From: Lingula anatina
Taxonomy: Eukaryota > Brachiopoda > Lingulata > Lingulida > Lingulidae
Length of the DNA: 37,390 bases
Direction of reading: 5' to 3'
Assembly (NCBI RefSeq): GCF_001039355.2
Contig: NW_019773836.1
Location: 207,109-244,498, forward strand
In this document: piece by piece, positions 1 through 11,856 of the stretch
Numbering within the stretch: position 1 is the first letter of the stretch
Layout: each line of letters begins with the position of its first letter
Position numbers and translations under genes: made by a program
The notes under the pieces: generated by a model
Database searches by the model: none
What the model saw: only the letters and a program-made list of their open reading frames with translations
Told to the model about the DNA's origin: nothing

Positions 1-1391
1 GGGATTTCTGTGATTGGGTTGTTTCGAAGTTTCAGGGTCTCCAGTTGCTTCAGATCAAAAATCTCGACTGGGAACACCTGAAAGAGAGGGACAAAATGAG
101 AAATGATTTTATTTATTTATTTATTTTTTTACTTTTTTATGTGTTACAAACATGTACTGTAACTACATGAATAGATAAGAGACTAAAATACACAGATACA
201 GTAATCCCTACATGATTCAATGGCATATTGCATCTCAGAAGCTTCAAATATATAGTTTTAACAGACCTCTGCCTTCATGTAACAATATCACTACTTGCAG
301 TTTAAATGGTGGAGCATTATGCTTCCTAGTTAAAGTCATTGAAGGTTTATAACAAAGATGCATCCCAGACAAAAAAATGCAAAGGATGTAGCTCAGTAAC
401 TCAGTTTTCAAAATTTTCCCATTCCTTTGAATTACTAAATATGATCATTAATTTTGTGATTATCTTGGCCCCCATTCTTAAAGGTTGAGACAGCTTATAT
501 ACTAAAAGGTATTCTGTATGCCAATAATTGGTCATCTATAATTTTGTAATGTTCTTCATGGTTTTGGATGTACTATTACATTCAATTTGTTAAGTGTGAT
601 AAAAATTAATGAAAACAAGGAAACAAAGCACCTACCCTTAGGTCATTAAAAGACAGATTGAGGTAAGTGACAGTAGTCAGCAGGGGTCCAAGGTCTGGAA
701 GCTGGGAAATGAAGTGAGCCTGAAATATATGAGTTTATATTATTATTTTTTATTATTGATAAGATAAATTTAAAAAATGATTTTTGGGGTCAAAATTTCA
801 ATATATTCTCATTTGTTCCTTTTTCATTCTTGTAATAATTGCTTTGAAAACATGATGCAATTGAAGGCCCTTTTGCAAAATTTATGATTATACGAGGAAA
901 AAAAAAAAACACTTGGTAGAACTTAACAGATTCATCACTCAAAAACTTCTCTCAAGGCTCTATTAACACTAACACAAACACCCTCCCCCCCAAAAATAAA
1001 GATCAAAACTTAGTAGAAATACAGAGCAACCATCTGAAACATCATGCCGTCAAAAGATGGTACATGTAGCAAATAACAAACAAGAACATTAACCCACCTT
1101 TAGACTGAGAGATGTCCCACCATTCATCAGGCAGTCTAATATGGCTAACTCAGAGGGGGTTATAAAACCTTCATCAAACTGAGCTGAAATTTTAAATAAT
1201 AAATCTTATTCTAATTTCTTCCATAAGAAACAGGGCACAATGTAAAAATAAAAAGTAACATTAGTATATATGATAATAATAATAGTAAATAAAATGTGTA
1301 TATTAAATACAATATTTATAGAAGTGCATGCATACCAGCATATACAGAGGGGCATACTGCCATTTACATATGTAGTATGCACACGCACACT

Positions 1392-1438
<47 letters not shown>

Positions 1439-3774
1439 AACACACGCACAAACACACTCTAAAATACTTACAAAATGGAGATCTACTCCTCCCTGTTCCC
1501 TGGAAGTATCTGGTAACTCCTGCGTGGAAGATGGCATCTCTCGCTGGCAGCTCTGTGTCTCTGATTATTAAATAAATAAATATATATTATATGAAACTAA
1601 AAAACACATGCTGGTATATACTTCCAGGAATAACATAATCAAAAGACTACACAGATGAATTTCCATAATAATAATAGTAGTAAATGAATTAAAAAAATAA
1701 TTATATAAGTAATGAAAATATTTTATAATACCACAAGTCATTACAGTTTAGATATATTCAAGAAGGACATGTAATTTACATATCAATCATGCAATTCATA
1801 AAATTCTTTTAAAAAGTTTAATAAATAGACAAATAAAATGGGTCTTCTTACAGTTTAAGCTCCCTTTCTCTGCTCTTCCTGACTTCAGAATCATCTTCAT
1901 ACAGCAATATCTCTGTGTGTGGTCCATTACCCTCCACACCAGTGCCAGGGGTGTATTTCTTCAGTGGTTTTATCACCGTTTTCACATTAGTATTCAGCAG
2001 GGATTTCATCTGTTCTTTGATTATAGACGCCATTTCCAGGAGGAGCTGTCTTTGGGGGACTCGCGGGGTTGGTTCTGGTAAGTCTGATTCTGAAAAAAAA
2101 TTAAATAATAAATATGTAATAAATAAATAATGAATTTTTAAAAAATAAACAAAAAGCACCGCGATAATGAACCTGATAATCTTGCAGTTTATTAAATGCC
2201 ATGTCACTTGCTATTTCATACATTTTATTGTGCTTTTTCTTTTCCTTAGAGAGAGAGAAGGGGGGAGAAGAAAAATGGGGAAATTCACAAATAAATTACT
2301 AGTTTAAACTACAACAATCATACTCAATTAAATAAATAGACATAAACATGAACAGCTGTAAATACCTACCTTCTACCTTATCATACATAAACATTGGTTC
2401 ACAGGAAGGTTTAGGGGTTGGGGGTTACAGATTTTTTCTTTTTACACAATTTGAAAGTTGTTAAAAGACCTTGCCCTACCTGGAGGTTCTACTCTCACAG
2501 TGTTAATCTGGGTTTGTCTCGGATTCAGCTTCTCCATGAGCAGTTTAGTCAGCCTCTTATAATTATGTCTGGAATACATTGTCTCTTTCACTTCATCCAT
2601 CGGAATTTTCTCCACCTCCGACATGTGAATAAGGAAATGTTGCAAAGTAAACTCCGGTGGCTGCGTGTATCTTTCATCGTTACTGAAGTCCACAAATAAA
2701 TTAGAGTCATATTGTAAGGCTGGGTGCCTTTTTGGTGCCCTAGCTGGCAGAGCGTCAGGCCCTCTAGGCTTATAGGGCTTTACCAGCGACCGCCCCTGAA
2801 CTATGGAATGTTGGGCCGTCGATGCCTCACGACTGTCAAGGATATATCGCCTATCCTGACTTACAAAATGTGGTGTCTGTGGGTGCGTTCTATACGAACT
2901 AGCTAAAAGTCTTGATGACCTTGACCTAGATTTTGTCTTTGACCTTGACCCACTTTTTCCAGAAGAGGGGTAGTATTCTGAAGGTGCTGGGGAGGCGAGA
3001 CTTGGCACTACGCTTGGCACTGGGGACAATCTGGCATATTCTTCCTCTATGTGAAGACTTGATCGTTCTGATCTCGGCGTATCTTCCACTACTTCTACTG
3101 GTTTTGGCTTTGGTCTAGGTCGCCTAAGAAGCTGCTTGCTTTTCGGCTCTGGTTGGTTTGACATCAGCAAAGGCACATGCTGTAAATGAAATATAATTTT
3201 TTTCTAAGTAGAGAATTAAATAAAAAGGCAGTAGCTTACAAACTGAAGGAAAATATATGCATATAAAGCACACATAATCAGGAGCAACAACTGATGTGGC
3301 CAAAAATGTAATTGGGCACATAAATGGATGTTACTAGTAAATGGCCTGACATGTATGGCTTAAGCATGATACACGTCAACAGATCGATCGGTGCCGATAT
3401 TTGAGAGCACCAAGGGCAAGGCATAAATATACCTGTATATCTGAGCACAAGCATAACCCATTTGCAATTTTATTGCATGTCCAGGGCCCATTAAGTTAAT
3501 AAAGTACAGAGTCAGTGAAGCTGAGTACGAAGGCTTAACAAACCCAAGTGCATATAATAAATAAATTTACAACTTGATTTTCTAATTACAGTGCAGTTTA
3601 CGCGCTGATAAAAACAATATATTACAGTCTTTGGTCGGTTAAACATATTTACTTGGGAATGCATCACTTCTGTTTTGGAAAGATTACCATGGAATCTCTG
3701 TCAATAGTCAATTAAGCGCATAATTAGCATAAGTAACTCACCGTCATAGTGTTTGGTCCTACTGTGGCCGCCAT
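1..3774 (-). CDS. LRRC63: Leucine-rich-repeat protein, LRRC63-like (partial; seven exons, continues off the left edge)
   Basis: Coding exons on the minus strand: 3774-3742, 3179-2480, 2089-1852, 1560-1472, 1183-1098, 719-636 and 77-1. All joins are GT-AG and keep frame (phases 0, 1, 2, 1, 0, 0). About 435 residues are visible. The start is MAATVGPNTMT in an 11-codon first exon with donor GTGAGT; the long exon then begins HVPLLMSNQ. Residues about 12-245 are low-complexity, rich in P, S, K and R, with an SRSKTKSRSRSSR basic patch. The last three exons form a leucine-rich-repeat region: LAILDCL, then LTTVTYLNLSFNDL, then LKQLETLKLRNNPITEIP. LRR proteins of this kind act as binding scaffolds. 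The order of a disordered N-terminus, then GG-x-SLSLK, then LRRs resembles vertebrate LRRC63 from memory; the symbol is tentative. It is divergent from the agmatinase gene, with 233 bp between start codons. The X-box-like site beside its start hints at ciliary or sperm expression, which is inference. Confidence 0.7.
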
Positions 3775-4007
3775 TTTACAGCCGTTGTCATAACAACAAG
3801 ACATGCCAAGTACAACATTACTTCTGCATCAGTTTCAGTTCGTTAATTCATATGAAATATTGTTTTGTCGTAAATATTACTATGAGGCATACTTTAAAAC
3901 TCCTTTATGAAACATAACAACATTATTATTATAATTAATTAAAGAGTCTTGTAGCTTATCTTGCATGTGACAGTCATGTGACCAACACCAGCTTGCAACA
4001 GACCGCA
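3775..4007. promoter_or_regulatory. Head-to-head bidirectional promoter between the LRR gene and agmatinase
   Basis: Only 233 bp separate the two divergent start codons, so the core promoters must lie here or in the immediate leaders. Visible motifs are a near-palindrome GTTGTCATAACAAC (3784-3797), which matches the RFX X-box pattern RYYNYY-N2-RRNRAC; AAAATGGCGGCC on the minus strand at the LRR start codon, which resembles a YY1 site overlapping a translation start; and two copies of CATGTGAC (3964-3971, 3975-3982), E-box/M-box type. No TATA box is placed convincingly. Transcription start sites are not determinable from sequence. Confidence 0.55.
3965..3981 (+). promoter_or_regulatory. Two minimal ATGTGA start-stop uORFs ahead of the agmatinase start
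   Basis: ATG immediately followed by TGA occurs at 3965-3970 and 3976-3981, 43 and 32 nt upstream of the agmatinase ATG at 4008. Whether they are translated depends on a transcription start upstream of 3965, which cannot be seen. The same bases also form two CATGTGAC E-box-like sites, so the repeat could be a DNA element instead. Confidence 0.4.
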
Positions 4008-5006
4008 ATGTCTCGTCTTCAGCTGTTGAAGAAGTTCGCGCAAGTTGTAACTTTGCAGGTGCAACAATCGCGAACTTTCCAGGGAAGTGCACAGTGTTTT
4101 AGAAAATTCAATGCTCCTCTCTCTGGTAATGATTTAGCTCGGCCAGCGGGCATTGCGTCGATGATGCGTTTGCCCGTACAGGAAACCTCCGAAGGTACTG
4201 TGTTCGGTCTGAATACGTTTACTAACTAGTATGATTTAAATTGTTTTATGTAGTTCTTTGTGCAGGTATGCTAATGGTAATTGTGTTCTAGAAACATACG
4301 AAGTGCAAATACTAAGATTAATGTGTCTCGCCATAGTTCAGATCGTATAAAGACTGCGCTACGGCTGTATACTTTGTGGAATGCAAATCAAATGTTGAAA
4401 ATCAAAACTCCAAGTTTACTAGTATATTATTGAACTAAAATGTGAACTGTCTGTATTATACTTATGATATTAGGATTTTTTAAATTAAAATCAAAGCAGA
4501 ATTTCAGCAAGTAATTTTACCTGTTATATAATATACTTTTTAAGTAAAGTATATTTTAATCAAAATATAATCATATTCATTTTACAGTTTATTATTTATC
4601 ATATTTAGTTAGTCAGCTACCGGTAGTAAGAAACACCTTAGATTTAAATAGTAAGGGCAAATTTATTTATTTATGTCCTAAGATTTGGATGTGTGTTTTG
4701 TTGGGGTGCCTCTGGATGCAGGGACATCAAATCGATCTGGGACCAGATTTGGACCACGCCAGATCCGGTCAGAATCCTGTATTATCAGACATGTGAACAA
4801 TGCCACTGGTATGTAAAATTAACATAGTCTTCACTGTAATAAACCTTTTTGGAGTGATTACTGTTCATAATAAGGATTTGAAATTTCATTTGGTCAGTTT
4901 TCTCATTAAGTAAATAAAAGGAAAAATGTGATCATATTTAGTTAAAATTGATGCTTTTTCCAGTACTGATAACTCAGTTGAGACAAACAGTAGGCTTTTT
5001 GAATTG

Positions 5007-5046
<40 letters not shown>

Positions 5047-8000
5047 CCCCCAGGAGCTCAGCCCTTTGATTCAATACAAGTGGCAGATGTCGGAGATGTC
5101 TGGATGAATATCTACAACTTACCAGAGGCTTGTAAGAATATAAAAGATGGATTCACAAAGTTGATGAGCACTGGCTGTAAGACTTTGGCAGTGGGAGGAG
5201 ATCACACCATAACATGGCCTATACTTCAAGCTGTCAAGGTGGGAGAACCCATTTATAGCATTTATAAATATTTATTTGAAAAATAAAGATTTGTTATAAA
5301 CAGCATTTACATGTATAAGATTACCTGTAAAGTTTTCAAATATTTTTGCTAAAACGGTGTATAATTATTTTTTATAAAATAATGATTTATCTCTAGAATT
5401 AAAAAAAAAATCACAAATTAATTAATACACAAGTCTTGCAAAATACAGCATTTATAAAGTACTAAAAAATTTATAGAAATTCACTTACAAGACTTGAATT
5501 TCTAAACAGGACTACTGTATTAGAGAAGAAAAAATTAGGGTCTATTAATCTAACCTTGTTTTACTATTTTATTCATTTATTACCTTTATTATGTACAGAC
5601 ACAGATGTGTCTGTACATATAGCCATCATCTGCGTCTGTCGTCGCCGTCGTCGCCGTGGTCGCCGTGCACTTTTACCGATAACACGATAAGTGGAAAACC
5701 ATTTTACCTTTTGACTTGAAACTTACAGAACTGATGAATGTTCATANTATTATTGCATCAAAATTAACAAAATGACCTTTTTTGCATCTTTATTTTCTGT
5801 TTTTTGTCTGTACATTTGACAGCTTTGCTGCCTTGTTGAATTCAGTTATTTGTAACTATGAAAATATAAAAAAGGGATAGATAATCAATTTAGTTTGAAT
5901 CTAGTGAGTAATTACCGTATACAGGAAAAGCATGGCCCCGTTGGCTTAATACACGTGGATGCACATGCAGACACACAAGAAGCAATGCTAGGTGCCCCTA
6001 TTGCGCATGGTACGCCTTTCAAACGAGCTGCAGATGATGGATGTCTCGACTGCCAGCGTGTGGTGCAGATTGGCCTGCGCGGCACGTGTGGAACGTTACA
6101 AGATTACAAGTGGGGAGAGAGCAAGGTGCTGAACTAAGGAAAATGATAATTTTTTTTTTAATTATTTTTTTTTCAGAGTGCCTAACAACCCAGTCTCTTG
6201 TCTCTTGCCCTTGTCTAGGTCTTGGTCAGTTGTTTTGTAATTATACCCAGTTCATTCTGTGTATCCATCATATGTACCTAGTATCCAGTCTGTGATATCC
6301 ATGCTATCCATTATCCATCACATTCCTATACTTGGTATATAGCCAACTCATGATATCCATTCTCACTGTGTATCCATTTCATTTTATGTTAATGTCATAT
6401 GTATCCATGCTACCTATTCTCTCTGTCCATTTTATGCTTTTTACCCTTCATACCAGAGTGTATCTAATTTTACCATGATTGATATACTACCAATTCTTTG
6501 TATCCCATATCATGCTATGCATCCATTATATGTACCTACCTATCTGTAACACCCATTTTATGTATCCATTTCATTTTATCCATCCATCCATCCGTCTGTG
6601 GTGTACTGTTCTGCATATGGAAATGTAGTGTTTGTATTTAGTGTTGTGAGTAGTGTTACCTGTAATTGATTTTTTTTTAATGGTGAATAGTTGTACCTGC
6701 TGGCACCCTGCTTAAAAGCCCTGCACTTCTCTGCATTTTTGGTTTCATACTTCTACCATCCACCAGACAAACAGAGAAGATACGGGAAAGCCAAGTGTGT
6801 TGAACACAAACTAATACTGCTGCATGCATACTGCTAACTTACCTGCATGTTACTAACTCCATCGCATACTGCTGATTCTACAGCTACTGCTGACGCCTAC
6901 TGCCTATGGATAGAGCTACCACATGTTGCTACAGCGTACCATTATAGTTGAATTCTAAAGCTTTAGCTTTACTGCATGTGATATAAGATTCAGTGTATGC
7001 CAGCAGAGGTACTTCCAAGGGAATAAAAAAAATATTTGCAAAATCTAATTACGTACTACATAGTTGTTATCTGTGTTCACCATCATATACATGTATCCAA
7101 CCTACCCTGGGGTAGCGCTAACACTCACCAATTTAGCCAAATGCTAAAACTGACTTAAATTGGCTAAAGAAAAAGGGCCTGATTTGACTTGTTTTAGTCA
7201 AATTATAACCTTTTTGATAACAAATTGACAAAAAAGTGGTGATTTGGCTAAGCCAGAAAAATTGCTAGCGCTACCCCAGCTACCCATGTTGCCTGTTCCA
7301 CACATCTGTATTTTCATGGGCACTAGCTGCCATGTTTATTTCCTATAGGACATGAAATCTCAAGAAGTTTTTCACGATTTTTGATGAAATATACGGGATA
7401 CTCATTTTTGCAGGAGGAAAAGAAAGACCTACAACTTCAGCTAGATCCAGGTCTTCTAATTTTTTTTTTTTTTTTTTTTTTTTGATAACTTCTTATTGCC
7501 ATTTTGTCTTGATGGGGTCTGTGTTTTTGGAGTCCGAGTATAGCAGTGTACTGTTTTTATGACCAGGAGAAATATGGCCCTGTCGGATTGGTTCACATTG
7601 ACGCCCACTCTGACACGGGAGAGTCAATGTTAGGGGCTCCTGTTTACCACGGATCTACTTTCCGACGAGCCGTAGAGGACGGGTGCTTGAAAGGAACCCA
7701 AGTTGTCCAAATTGGCCTTCGTGGCACAGGGCATTCATTGAAGAGTTTTGATTGGTCGATACAACAGGTGTTTTGTTTGTAACTTTTCTGCTTTTTTTGT
7801 TTGTTTGATTCGCTTTTATATGCATTCAGGTGTGAATGATCCAGTAGCGGTTGCGGCCTGCTGCATGCTTGCATGAGTATCTGCTGGTTTGAACTTTCTG
7901 ACTGAGATCTTATATAATATACTGTAGAAAGTGCAAACACAATGAAAAACTTCCCGGTCACCTCTGGATAGTGCAAAATATGATAGGTGTAGGGCACATA

Positions 8001-9224
8001 TGTTGTATGTTCATTCAGTCATTTATGTTCTTTGTATTTATGAATTGACAAATGGTCATTATTTCATTTTGTGTGATTTTATTTAATATTTTATTTTTAG
8101 ATTACTTGTATGTTTTTGATTTTATGGTACTTCATAGTATTCCCGTGGACTAATCATTTGTTTCGCCTCATTTGATTGGTGGATTGAGCCTAGGTTAACC
8201 AGCCACTTTTTTCCAGTAGAAAAACCTTGAGCCATGACCTATGTGGACAAAAAACAAAAAAGAAATCAGAAATGCAGACAAATACAAATAAGAAAAAGAA
8301 AAAACAATTGTGTGTCTTTTTTTTTCACTACTTTACAGTTAAGTAAAAATAATTTTGTATGGTCCAGGAAAAGTATGGCCCAGTTGGCTTGGTTCACATT
8401 GACGCTCACGCTGACACCAATGAGGGGCTGCTGGGAGCACCTGTCAACCACGGGGCACCTTTCAGACACGCGGCGGTGGAGGGGTGCCTGGATTGTAAGA
8501 GAGTTGTGCAGATTGGGTTACGAGGGACGGGATATGCCATTGAGGATTATGAATGGGGGAAAAAGCAGGTGGTTTTATAGTCTTTGACCGAGTCTGCTGA
8601 TGAGTAGGTCCTAGCTGTTTAGGATCCCTGCTGGCAGCACATTTCAAAAGCTAAAGGCATTTCCCCAAACTGTTATTGTGTGCTGGCTTCTGCTAGAATT
8701 ATAAAAAAAATTAAGGAATGCATTTTTTTCTTTAATTCAAGTGATGATTTATATTATCATTCATGATTGTATGTTTTTTTTCTTTTAGTGACACATACGC
8801 AGTGTTTTTTCATTGCATGTGTAAGATAAGTTCCTTCCCTTCATTCCACCCATCACTGCATTTGTCAGTCTGTCCTTCTGTATTTGTCTCTCTGCCTTTC
8901 AGTCTGTCTGTCATTTTAAGTTCATGTTGGTCCATGTACTGGTATTTCCAAGCCACCTTCAGTGTGCTTTAGCATATAACACATACTTAATACTTGACAA
9001 TAATTTTTTTACATCTTGAACAAAATTCGGGCATGTCATTGCCACTGCATTACCTTGATGTTGTTGCACAGCTAAATAGTTAAGTGGAACAGTCTTGGCA
9101 ATATATCTGTCTTGCCATTAACTGGATGGGCATAATTATAAAACTAGGCATATTATTTTATATACTTAAGAAAGTTTTGATTAAAACTTTTAATTTTCGT
9201 ATGGACCCCATCTCATAATATCCT

Positions 9225-9256
<32 letters not shown>

Positions 9257-11816
9257 ATTGATATTTTTTAACCAAATGGATGACCTTGTAGTTAGTGTCT
9301 GCAGCCTTCAGAGCGGGATGATAAGGGTTTGACCCACCATCTGATATACCTAAAATAGTATACAAAGTTTCACAGTGCCTTTCAACTCTCAGACCCTCCA
9401 TAGGGTAAAATTAAATGTAGATTCTAAAAATTTCTCTTTGAATCTTGATTTAGATTTCAACCCCTTTGTAATCACACCTCAGAAAGTCAGATTTTTTGTT
9501 TTCCAGAACAATGTATGTGAACTTCTATAGAAAAAGCGAAGATCGAGTCCTAACACTGCGACTGCTTAGTATAACTGTCAAACTTCCAGGGGAAACATGG
9601 GCCCGTGGGACTTATACACATTGACGCTCACGATGATACAGAAGAAGGCATGATGGGGGCCCCTATTTTCCATGGGTCACCGTTTTATTTAGCCTGCGAG
9701 GAGGGTTGTCTCGACACAAAAAGAGTTGTACAGATCGGTTTACGAGGATCAGGGTTTGGGGCCAAGGATTATTCATATGCAAGGAAAAAGGTGGCAAAAT
9801 TGCTTGTCCATGGATGATTTAAGTTGACTTTACAATTGGCTAACAGCAATTGCACTTTTTTTTACAACACACAAATTAGAATTTTTGGTGTTCTTTCAAA
9901 AAAACTACAACAGAACAGACTTTCATTTCCTAAAATGTAATATTTTTAATATATTTTAATATCTTTTATATTTTTTTGCCACTGTTGAAAATAGATAGAG
10001 TGTGCATTGCTTGCCTCTTTGTTACTGTATCAGTAGCATCCCTAGACCCGAAGCCATGCTTGCATACATGCAGCATTTTCAAAGGGCGAAGGGAGTACAT
10101 CTTTCTCTGAAAAAGTGAATCTTTTTATCCCTTAAGTTGAACCACCTTGAGACATGGGATAAAACCTGGATTAAATTTGCATTCAGCCCCTGGAACATTT
10201 TAACCAAAATGGTGGTGCTTTTCAACCCCGTCCCCCAAACACCCCGAAAATCCCCATGTCCATGGTCCTGGTTGCGTGTTCCAAATACAAATGCTTATGA
10301 AAAAAATTAGTGAAATGAAAAAATCAAATATTTTGATAAGAAACACGGTTAGAAATGGTACAGTGAGAATAAATAATAATATAAAAAGGAAAAAATATTA
10401 GAAAAATCCAAATGTGTCTTCAAAAAATACACCAAAGACAGTGCAAAATCTCTTTTGTTGTAGTTGTTGTTTTGTGTGTTGTGCTCGTTTCCCAGTGTTT
10501 GACTTCATTACACCTGTCTTCATTACACATTTTTCCAAATCATACTATATGCTTTAGCTTAGGCAGATACAGCAATTGCCCTGGGTGTCACTAAAAGAGG
10601 GCACCACTAAAAGATTTAGGCTTTGTTCACATGCAATGTCTATTTTCTAAATTCTATTTTCTATTCGCGGCATGTCTTATGATCATGGTCTGTGCCCTGA
10701 ATATCCCGCGGCGTAATTACTGGCAGCGCGAGCCAGTTACTATAAGTTACTATAAGTAACTGGCTCGCGCTGCCAGTAATTACGCGGCGGGATATTCAGG
10801 GCACAGACCGTGATCATAAGATAGTGCGAATAGAAAATAGAATTTAGAAAATAGACATTGCATGTGAACGAAGCCTTATTGTAACCTTTTATCATCTATT
10901 TGTTCTCTTTTGTCTTCTGTTTGTTTCATTGTCAGTGCTATTCTCTGTAGAAAAAACACCGCTTTACAGATTTCTTCCTTTTGATTGAAATTGGTGTCTT
11001 AACTTTACATTGCCTTGGGCTAGTTTCAGAAAAGAACTTAAGACAAAAAAAAACAAACAAAAGTATATGTATATTAAATTGAAATGTTAAATAAAATAAT
11101 AACACTGTATTCTAAAAAGAAAGAAATTCTGACTTATGTTTTAGACTAATTGGTACTTTTTTAAAATTATTTTAGTGGACGACTTAATTTTTGACCTTAT
11201 AGATGACACACAACATTTTTTAGGTATATAAAAGTTTGTTTTTTTTTTTAAACTGGCCATAAGGTTTTCAATACATGTTCCCTTCTTAATTTCACCTGCT
11301 GCCTGCTTTTTATTCAATTATGCAGAAAATGCTTTTGTTGCCTTTGATAATTATTCATTCTTATAATTAAAGATTGTCATAATATTAAAAATGTGTTATT
11401 AAATGATTTTATATTTGTTCAAGTAAAAAAAAAAAACATTAGTTTCTTAGTTGGTAAATCCAGTTGATGAATATTTGATTATAATTATTCATTCAAACTT
11501 GAGAAGGAAAAATGCAAACATTTAGCATCCAGTGCATAAAACCTTTCATATTAGTGTAAATGTAAATATTTTTCCAATAAAAAAAATGTAGCATTAGAAT
11601 TTCAAATAATGCTGTCCATTTATAACTCGAGGCATTATTCCCTGTATATATAAAGAATATTTTATGTTCTAGGGATTCCGGATAGTCCAGGCACACGAAT
11701 GTTGGCACAAGTCACTCGCCCCTCTAATGGAGGAGGTGAGAGAGATGATGAGGGATGGCCCTGTCTACATCAGTTTTGATATTGATGGCATTGACCCTGC
11801 CTTTGCTCCTGGAACA

Positions 11817-11856
<40 letters not shown>

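Noticed and set aside
1391-1440. Open frames with runs of L-S or E-R near the (CT)n repeat
   Set aside because: They are translations of a dinucleotide microsatellite in an LRR-gene intron.
2442-3176. A minus-strand frame beginning with GTG as the LRR gene start
   Set aside because: The codons before it continue to a splice acceptor, and an in-phase first exon with ATG and GTGAGT donor lies at 3774-3742.
5636-5668. CG-rich GTCGCC/GTCGTC stretch as a CpG island or coding repeat
   Set aside because: Only about 30 bp long, no open exon structure around it; more likely part of a short repeat.
5925-9790. Four separate agmatinase gene copies instead of alternative exons
   Set aside because: Only the 201 bp exon is repeated; exons 1-3 and 5-7 occur once, and no promoter or start accompanies the copies.
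9791-11672. Possible fifth, decayed copy of agmatinase exon 4
   Set aside because: Looked for the DAHxD and VVQIGLRG coding patterns by eye and found none; a sensitive translated alignment could still detect one.
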